48,899 nucleotides of DNA from Bdellovibrionales bacterium (lineage in GTDB: Bacteria > Bdellovibrionota > Bdellovibrionia > Bdellovibrionales > UBA1609). Shown here one piece after another: positions 44,623 to 48,899 of this stretch. The notes below the pieces were generated by a model that saw nothing but the letters and a program-made list of their open reading frames with translations, had not been told where the DNA came from and did not search any database. Numbering within the stretch: position 1 is the first letter of the stretch; the number at the start of each line of letters is the position of its first letter. The stretch is taken from assembly GCA_007121385.1 (NCBI GenBank), contig SKLV01000059.1, positions 1-48,899 of the forward strand. The letters run 5' to 3'. The translations under genes were made by a program, and so were the position numbers.

Positions 44623-45193
44623 GTTGAGTCTCTGGTTTTTCTGCTTCCCACTGAGGAGTCAACTCAAGAAGAGAGGGGTCATAGCCCTTTTCCGGAAGGC
44701 GTTGCAAAATCTCCTCGTAGACCTGTGAGTCTAACTGAGGGCTGCGGCTTAAAATCCAGAGATAGCGCCGGCGAGGCTCTCCGACGACCACATATTGATA
44801 GTCCTCATCCAGGTCAATCACCCAATAGGCCCCCGAAAAGGGCCAAAAAAATCTCACTCTTAAGCGAGCTTGAGTCTCCTCATCCACCACCCAGGCCCGT
44901 CCTGTGGCGCGGACTAAGCGCTGATGCTCCATGTCCCGAAAACACTGGTTAAGGACATCAAGCCCTCCATCGCCTCGTAAACTGTAGGTGGCTGTGGTTC
45001 CCGAAATACAGCGCCTTTGAAAGCGATTGGGGTATTTGGCAATCTCATACCACTTTCCCACATAGCGAGTGAGATCCACCCATTCCACCACCTCGAGGGG
45101 CTCGGGAGAAGATGAGGAGGATCGCCCCTCCAAGGGCAAGAGCAAACAGAGCCAACAAGTCAAAGCCATCCAGTTTATTTTTAAGGGGCTCAA
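44612..45193 (-). CDS. Bacterial lipocalin (Blc-like)
   Basis: A 193-residue beta-barrel lipocalin. A hydrophobic N-terminal export signal (MALTCWLCLLLPLEG region) is followed by the hallmark VDLTRYVGKWYEIAKYPNRFQRRC. Two further blocks, VLNQCFRDMEHQRLVRATGRAWV and YWVIDLDEDYQYVVVGEPRRRYLWILSR, match Blc. Lipid binding is the usual role in envelope repair or storage, but the ligand is not known. It is the last gene of the CheY/HDOD/kinase operon: TTG 45193 overlaps the kinase stop (TTGA), and an ATG at 45169 is the alternative start. Its 3' end overlaps the AAA+/M41 gene by 11 bp on the other strand. Confidence 0.85.
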   Translation of the reverse strand: MSPLKINWMALTCWLCLLLPLEGRSSSSSPEPLEVVEWVDLTRYVGKWYEIAKYPNRFQRRCISGTTATYSLRGDGGLDVLNQCFRDMEHQRLVRATGRAWVVDEETQARLRVRFFWPFSGAYWVIDLDEDYQYVVVGEPRRRYLWILSRSPQLDSQVYEEILQRLPEKGYDPSLLELTPQWEAEKPETQLTE

Positions 45194-46413
45194 AATAAAA
45201 TCACTCCATCACTGTTACGGGTTCGATAAAACTCCTCAGGCAGGACCTTTTCACATGGGATCCATATTTTAAATTCTGTACCCACGCCCTGCTGACTTGT
45301 CACTTCAATTTTCCCCCCTTGTCCCTCCACCAAAGCCTTAACGATAGAAAGTCCCAGGCCGGTGCCCTTATGGTGATGGCTAATTTTACCCACGGTTTCA
45401 AACTCATCAAAAATCTTGCCAATTTGATCTGGAGCAATTCCCAGTCCAGAGTCCTTCACCGACAGACAGACAAACTCCCCTTCCCTCTCTGCCCTGAGCT
45501 CCACCAGCCCCTGGGGACGATTGAACTTCACTGCATTGCTGATCAAGTTCCCCAGGATTTGCTCCAAGCGCAGTGGATCGAAGTGGCAGTTCACATCTGT
45601 AGAGGCGGGGTAAACCTCAATCTTGACTTGGTTTTTTTCAGCCATCTCAGCAAAAATACTGGCCTGGTGAGAGGCCACCTCTAAAGGATTGGCCCACTCC
45701 ACAAAATAGTCCATTTTTCCCGACTGGACCTTGGTCAAATCCAAGATATCATTGACCAAATCCAACAAAAACTTAGATTGAGAAGACAAGTTATTCAATA
45801 GCTCTGTCAGCTCCTGCCCCTCAACATATCCTCCTTGAATCAACTCACTGGTGGAGACCACTGTGTTTAAAGGAGTGCGCAGCTCATGGGCGACTAAGGC
45901 CAGAAACTTATCCTTAGCTTTATCTAGAGCTAAGAGCTCCTCGTTCTTTTGGACAAGCTCTTTTAAGCTCTGTCTGAGACCCTCTTGTTTGGCTTCTAAA
46001 TCCCGTCGCAGCTTCTTTTGCGCCGTCAGGTCCGTGATGGCCAAAATTAAAAGTTTCTGCCCCCCCTCTTCCAACTTACTTCCCTGCACCTGACAAAAGA
46101 AGGCCCCTTGCCCTTTGCGGCTAGCCTGAGCTTCAATCATCACCGAAGTGAGAACGGCCGTCTTTGCATCAAATAAAAACTCCAGCTCGCCACGGGGAAA
46201 AAAGTCCTGAACTTGATGGCCAAGGAGAGAAGCGCTATCCCCTCCCCCTAAAAGCCTCAGAGCACTCTGGTTAGTGTCCACAACTCTTTGACTCTCAACA
46301 TCCACCACCAGCAGAGCTGTGGCACTGAGTTGCCTCTGCCACTGAAGAATCACTGAATTGTGACTCTCCACTCCCTCAATTTCCGGTGAGTAATTTGGAA
46401 AAGGCTTCGGCAT
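45190..46413 (-). CDS. PAS-domain histidine kinase (soluble)
   Basis: A 407-residue kinase without membrane segments, so it is cytoplasmic. A PAS domain (about residues 25-130, TALLVVDVESQRVVDTNQSALRLL and LAITDLTAQKKL) leads through a coiled coil (RRDLEAKQEGLRQSLKELVQKNEELLALDKAKDKF) to the phospho-acceptor block FLALVAHELRTPLNTVV (His about 176). The ATPase domain has LEQILGNLISNAVKFNR, VKDSGLGIAPDQ and HHHKGTGLGLSIV. It overlaps the HDOD gene by 38 bp. Start ATG 46413 follows AGAGGAAG. The nearby CheY-like regulator is a plausible phospho-partner. Confidence 0.92.
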   Translation of the reverse strand: MPKPFPNYSPEIEGVESHNSVILQWQRQLSATALLVVDVESQRVVDTNQSALRLLGGGDSASLLGHQVQDFFPRGELEFLFDAKTAVLTSVMIEAQASRKGQGAFFCQVQGSKLEEGGQKLLILAITDLTAQKKLRRDLEAKQEGLRQSLKELVQKNEELLALDKAKDKFLALVAHELRTPLNTVVSTSELIQGGYVEGQELTELLNNLSSQSKFLLDLVNDILDLTKVQSGKMDYFVEWANPLEVASHQASIFAEMAEKNQVKIEVYPASTDVNCHFDPLRLEQILGNLISNAVKFNRPQGLVELRAEREGEFVCLSVKDSGLGIAPDQIGKIFDEFETVGKISHHHKGTGLGLSIVKALVEGQGGKIEVTSQQGVGTEFKIWIPCEKVLPEEFYRTRNSDGVILF

Positions 46414-47269
46414 GTGAGACTTCCTCTTTTATTTTTTCAAACCACTCGTTGCGATGCTCAATGGATAGGCCGACTCGTGCCATCACTTCTCGATCTAGAT
46501 TTAATTTCACATCGTATCCACTGTTTCCAAAACCTGTAGAGTGAGCCAGCTGGTTGGCCAACAAAACTAAATCCACTACAAAGTTGATCTCAGGGTCTGG
46601 GCTCATCCGCAGAGCCTGACGAGGACTGTGATGGTCCTTCACAGCGGCCTGCAACAAAATGGGCAACTGCCATTTTTCTGTAATCACTTGGCCCCAGTGG
46701 CTGTGGGAGGGAAAGTGGCCCTCGATCTCGGCCTGAACGGAATTTAAACCCTTCTGCCTGGCCAAGGCGTAAGTCTTCTCCACACTCTCTGTGTCCACCA
46801 TCAGCAAGACCAGCTTGCCAATGTCATGGATCAGCCCGCATATAAAGACCTCATCGGCCATCACTGAATCCAAATGTTTGGCCAGAGTTTGGGCAATAAT
46901 GGCTGTGACCACCGAGTGACGCCAAAAATCGTTCACATCAAAATTCTCGCTCTTTAGATTTTTAAAGACATCGCAGACGGCGGCAGAGACCACCAGCTGC
47001 TTTACGGTGTTGCAGCCCAGAAAAGTGATGGCTCGCCCTAAGCTGGTACAGCCTCCCGGAATGGAGTAAAAGGCCGAGTTAGCCAACCGAAGAGCTCGCA
47101 AAGTCAAGCCCTGATCTTTTTTCATAAGATCTTCAATTTGGCTCACAGAGGCCATGGGATTGTCGACCAGAGTGATGAGTTCCATCACAATAGTGGGGAG
47201 AGAGGGCACAGCCTCAATTTTTTCCAGATAAAACTGAATATGACGATCTCTTTTGGCCGCTGCTTGCAT
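46376..47269 (-). CDS. HDOD-domain signalling protein
   Basis: A 297-residue protein with an HDOD domain: VPSLPTIVMELITLVDNPMASVSQIEDLMKKDQGLTLRALRLANSAFYSIP and DFWRHSVVTAIIAQTLAKHL, plus GLIHDIGKLVLL, which keeps the His-Asp pair often lost in HDOD proteins. HDOD proteins are usually adaptors in chemotaxis, motility or stress control, and seldom show enzyme activity. The ATG abuts the CheY-like stop, so the two proteins are made together and may bind each other. Confidence 0.9.
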   Translation of the reverse strand: MQAAAKRDRHIQFYLEKIEAVPSLPTIVMELITLVDNPMASVSQIEDLMKKDQGLTLRALRLANSAFYSIPGGCTSLGRAITFLGCNTVKQLVVSAAVCDVFKNLKSENFDVNDFWRHSVVTAIIAQTLAKHLDSVMADEVFICGLIHDIGKLVLLMVDTESVEKTYALARQKGLNSVQAEIEGHFPSHSHWGQVITEKWQLPILLQAAVKDHHSPRQALRMSPDPEINFVVDLVLLANQLAHSTGFGNSGYDVKLNLDREVMARVGLSIEHRNEWFEKIKEEVSHAEAFSKLLTGN

Positions 47270-47689
47270 TTAGGCAATCTCTTTGAACACCTGGTCGGGA
47301 AAAAGTCGCTTCAGGACATCCAAAACTTTTTTAACCGAAATAGGCTTAACTATATACCCAGTCACTCCGAGCTTTTTTGCCGCTAAAACGTCCTCTTTTC
47401 CAGATAGAGCTGTTGCCAGAACAATGGGCACCTGGGAGTAAAGGCCCTGCTCTTTGAGGTTTTTTACAAACTCAAAGCCGTCCATTTCTGGCATCATCAC
47501 ATCCGAAATAATGAGTTTCACATCTTCGTTGGGATGTTTTTCCAGATGCTCTAAAGCCAGCTTTCCATTGGCAAATTCCAGGACCTTGTATTTATTCTTC
47601 TCCAAGAGCACTCGGAGAATATTGCGCGTGGGCGCCGAGTCTTCCAAGATCACAATGCTGCCCTGTAAGGCCTCTGATTCTGATGCCAT
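47270..47689 (-). CDS. Single-domain CheY-like response regulator
   Basis: A 139-residue receiver domain with no output domain. It has the acidic pair in VILEDS (Glu16, Asp17), phospho-acceptor Asp63 (LIISDVMMPEMDGFEF), the Thr/Ala signal (LATALSGKED) and Lys (YIVKPISVKKVL). It likely takes phosphate from the PAS kinase downstream and signals through the HDOD protein. The ATG follows GGGAGGA. It is the first gene of a four-gene unit running to the lipocalin. Confidence 0.93.
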   Translation of the reverse strand: MASESEALQGSIVILEDSAPTRNILRVLLEKNKYKVLEFANGKLALEHLEKHPNEDVKLIISDVMMPEMDGFEFVKNLKEQGLYSQVPIVLATALSGKEDVLAAKKLGVTGYIVKPISVKKVLDVLKRLFPDQVFKEIA

Positions 47690-47789
47690 TAAAATCCTCC
47701 CGCTGAATTCAGTTCGATTATTTGTCGGAGATTTGGCGACAAAGATTAAGATGAATTCAGTGACTCAAGTTGAGATCGGTCTAATTTGA

Positions 47790-47809
47790 GCTCCATTTCA
47801 AAATGGAGC
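47790..47809. promoter_or_regulatory. Perfect 8-bp inverted repeat upstream of the CheY-like operon
   Basis: GCTCCATT and AATGGAGC flank TCAA in the 297-bp divergent gap, about 100 bp upstream of the CheY-like ATG. A second short palindrome, CTCAAGTTGAG, lies nearby at about 47764-47774. It may be an operator; no protein can be named. Confidence 0.35.
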
Positions 47810-47908
47810 ATAAGAATGATCTGGTTGGCAGAAGGCTATTAAAGTTCAAGTGGCTGGAGACTTAGGGATTTTGCCTACCTGAAAATAAAAAAAACTTTAG
47901 ATTTTTCA

Positions 47909-47935
47909 TCAAGTTTTGGCCAGACAGACCGAAGA
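47909..47935 (+). promoter_or_regulatory. Candidate sigma-28 (FliA) promoter for the Ig-repeat lipoprotein
   Basis: TCAAGTTT (-35) and ACCGAAGA (-10) are separated by exactly 11 bp, the geometry of FliA promoters (TAAAGTTT-N11-GCCGATAA). The -35 matches 7 of 8 positions and the -10 matches 5 of 8. The predicted transcript start is about 45 nt before the TTG start. This would link the gene to the flagellar/motility regulon. Confidence 0.5.
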
Positions 47936-47986
47936 GTTCTTCAGTGCAAAGCGGTACGTTTCTGACAACTGCTAAGGGAGGAGCCC

Positions 47987-48899
47987 TTGAATTTCGGTCG
48001 TGGAGGAGTATTCAAAACGCTAAGGGTCTGGTGGACCCTCAGCCTGGTCTTCGGCCTGGTCGCCTGCGGTGGTCAACCCACCGAAGACATTGAGTTTGTG
48101 GAGAGCCCTCCAACCACCACCCCAGATGTGCCCCCTGGACCTCCGGCCCCCTCCATTCCACGACCTGTTTTGACAAGCATTAATCCCACCGGTCCTGCTA
48201 ATAATAACGAACCCACTTTATTTGGAGCAGCCACTCCTGGCTCCACAGTCCAGATCTTTCGCAACAGCTCTTGCAGTCTGCTGGTGGCCACAACTTTGGC
48301 CGATGAAGAGGGGGACTTTTCCTCGACAGTGACTGTCCCAGACAACAGCATCACCACATTCTTTGCCCGGGCCAGCTTGGACGGGGTCTCTTCCCTTTGC
48401 TCCACCAGTTCTTTGACCTATGTGGAGGACTCCCTGGCTCTGCCGCCCACTGGCCTTAACACCTCCCCTTTAAGTCCAGCCAACAACAACAGCCCACAAG
48501 TGCTCGGCACCACCGAGCCCTTGGCGACAGTGGCTCTGTATTCGGATTCCAATTGCTCTGTGGATTTGGCCTCCGGCAGCGCTGATGAATCCGGCCAGTT
48601 TGCCATCTCCATCAATGTGGCCGACGACAGCACCACCTCCATCTTCGCTCAAGTCACTGACCTGGCGGGCAATGTTTCCTCTTGCAGCACGACTCCCTTG
48701 GTCTATGTGGAGGACTCCACTCCTCCCGTGGTGCCCACTCTGACTGCCACCAACCCGGCCAGCCCCGCCAACAACAGCAACCCCCAAGTGCTGGGCTCCA
48801 CCGAAGCCCTGGCCGCAGTGGCCCTCTTCTCTGACGCCACTTGCACCACCCTTCTCGCCTCGGGCAGTGCGGATGGCTCTGGGAACTTTGCCATCCCCA
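47987..48899 (+). CDS. Lipoprotein with tandem Ig-like repeats (partial, runs off the window)
   Basis: An open frame of at least 304 codons with no stop before the edge. It starts with TTG 47987 behind AGGGAGGAG and has a lipobox ending VFGLVACG. A Pro-rich spacer (PPTTTPDVPPGPPAPSIPRP) follows, then repeats of about 94-96 residues. Each unit has a PANN[NS]xPxxxG start, a GSADxSGxF core and a VYVEDS end, a pattern of bacterial Ig-like (Big) domains. Two Cys per unit probably form disulfides (unit 2: NC and SSC). Long repetitive surface proteins of this kind often act in adhesion; target unknown. It is divergent from the CheY-like operon. Confidence 0.8.
   Translation, partial: MNFGRGGVFKTLRVWWTLSLVFGLVACGGQPTEDIEFVESPPTTTPDVPPGPPAPSIPRPVLTSINPTGPANNNEPTLFGAATPGSTVQIFRNSSCSLLVATTLADEEGDFSSTVTVPDNSITTFFARASLDGVSSLCSTSSLTYVEDSLALPPTGLNTSPLSPANNNSPQVLGTTEPLATVALYSDSNCSVDLASGSADESGQFAISINVADDSTTSIFAQVTDLAGNVSSCSTTPLVYVEDSTPPVVPTLTATNPASPANNSNPQVLGSTEALAAVALFSDATCTTLLASGSADGSGNFAIP
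48173..48899 (+). repeat. Tandem Ig-like repeat array, period 282-288 bp, two and a half units seen
   Basis: The Asn-rich landmark after PA/SPAN recurs at 48200, 48482 and 48770, spacings of 282 and 288 bp. Units 2 and 3 are similar at DNA level around AACAAC...CAAGTGCT, so recombination could change copy number. The array continues past the window. Confidence 0.85.

Noticed and set aside
48073-48894. Several minus-strand frames opposite the Ig-repeat gene
   Set aside because: They are low-complexity mirror translations of the repeats; the plus frame has the start site, lipobox and domain pattern.
1-48899. CRISPR array, prophage or rRNA
   Set aside because: No regularly spaced short repeats, phage structural genes or rRNA sequences were seen; the repeats present are intragenic or IS ends.

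Overview
The window looks like chromosome from a Bdellovibrio-like bacterium (phylum Bdellovibrionota). This is an inference from gene content and style: many short-spaced or 4-base-overlapping genes, lipoproteins with an FQNC or VAC lipobox, a flagellar-type sigma-28 promoter in front of a surface lipoprotein, a Gram-negative envelope (SurA-like protein, beta-barrel, lipocalin), and GTG or TTG starts decided by strong GGAG ribosome-binding sites. No 16S or marker-gene search was possible.

Layout. (1) 1-10115, minus strand: the conserved translation/RNA operon rimP-nusA-infB-rbfA-truB-rpsO-pnp-M16 protease-dut (dut cut by the window edge). (2) 10199-13224, minus: a RimI-like acetyltransferase overlapping a SurA-N-like periplasmic protein, then an outer-membrane barrel with a His-rich loop; two clear rho-independent terminators separate these units. 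(3) 13225-13311: tRNA-Leu(CAA). (4) 13337-20668: SbtA-like bicarbonate transporter plus PlsC; a cNMP-binding protein overlapping an AI-2E/PerM-type permease; mreB; a histidine kinase/OmpR-type regulator pair; a small unknown protein. (5) 20775-25660, accessory region: an alpha-carbonic anhydrase lipoprotein with an altered zinc site, a coiled-coil lipoprotein, a complete 1.1-kb insertion sequence with 26-bp terminal inverted repeats, a GH68-like secreted enzyme, and a lipoprotein gene broken by an in-frame TAA. (6) 25660-29863, minus: folE2, fur (with a 15/19 Fur box) and uvrA. (7) 29980-34029: a GT4 glycosyltransferase, an LtaS-like phosphoglycerol transferase and a PAP2 phosphatase whose 3' end overlaps it antisense by 123 bp. 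(8) 34204-39673: sucA-sucB-lpdA, the whole 2-oxoglutarate dehydrogenase complex, convergent with trpS. (9) 40771-44622: a 1283-residue protein joining an export-like N-terminus, two Clp/Hsp100-type AAA+ modules and an FtsH-type (M41) zinc peptidase domain. (10) 44612-47689, minus: a tightly coupled CheY-like/HDOD/PAS-histidine kinase/lipocalin operon. (11) 47987-end: a lipoprotein of tandem Ig-like repeats, running off the window, behind a candidate sigma-28 promoter.

How the parts work together. Regions 1 and 8 are housekeeping: translation initiation and elongation control, RNA decay, and the TCA cycle. The others deal with the envelope, signalling and inorganic carbon. The strongest candidate for an undescribed system is the Clp-AAA+/AAA+/M41 protein, because M41 peptidases are normally fused to one FtsH-type AAA module, and because its N-terminus looks like an export signal. 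Secondary points are the carbonic anhydrase with Asp in place of the first zinc-ligand His, and the putative sigma-28-driven Ig-repeat surface lipoprotein.
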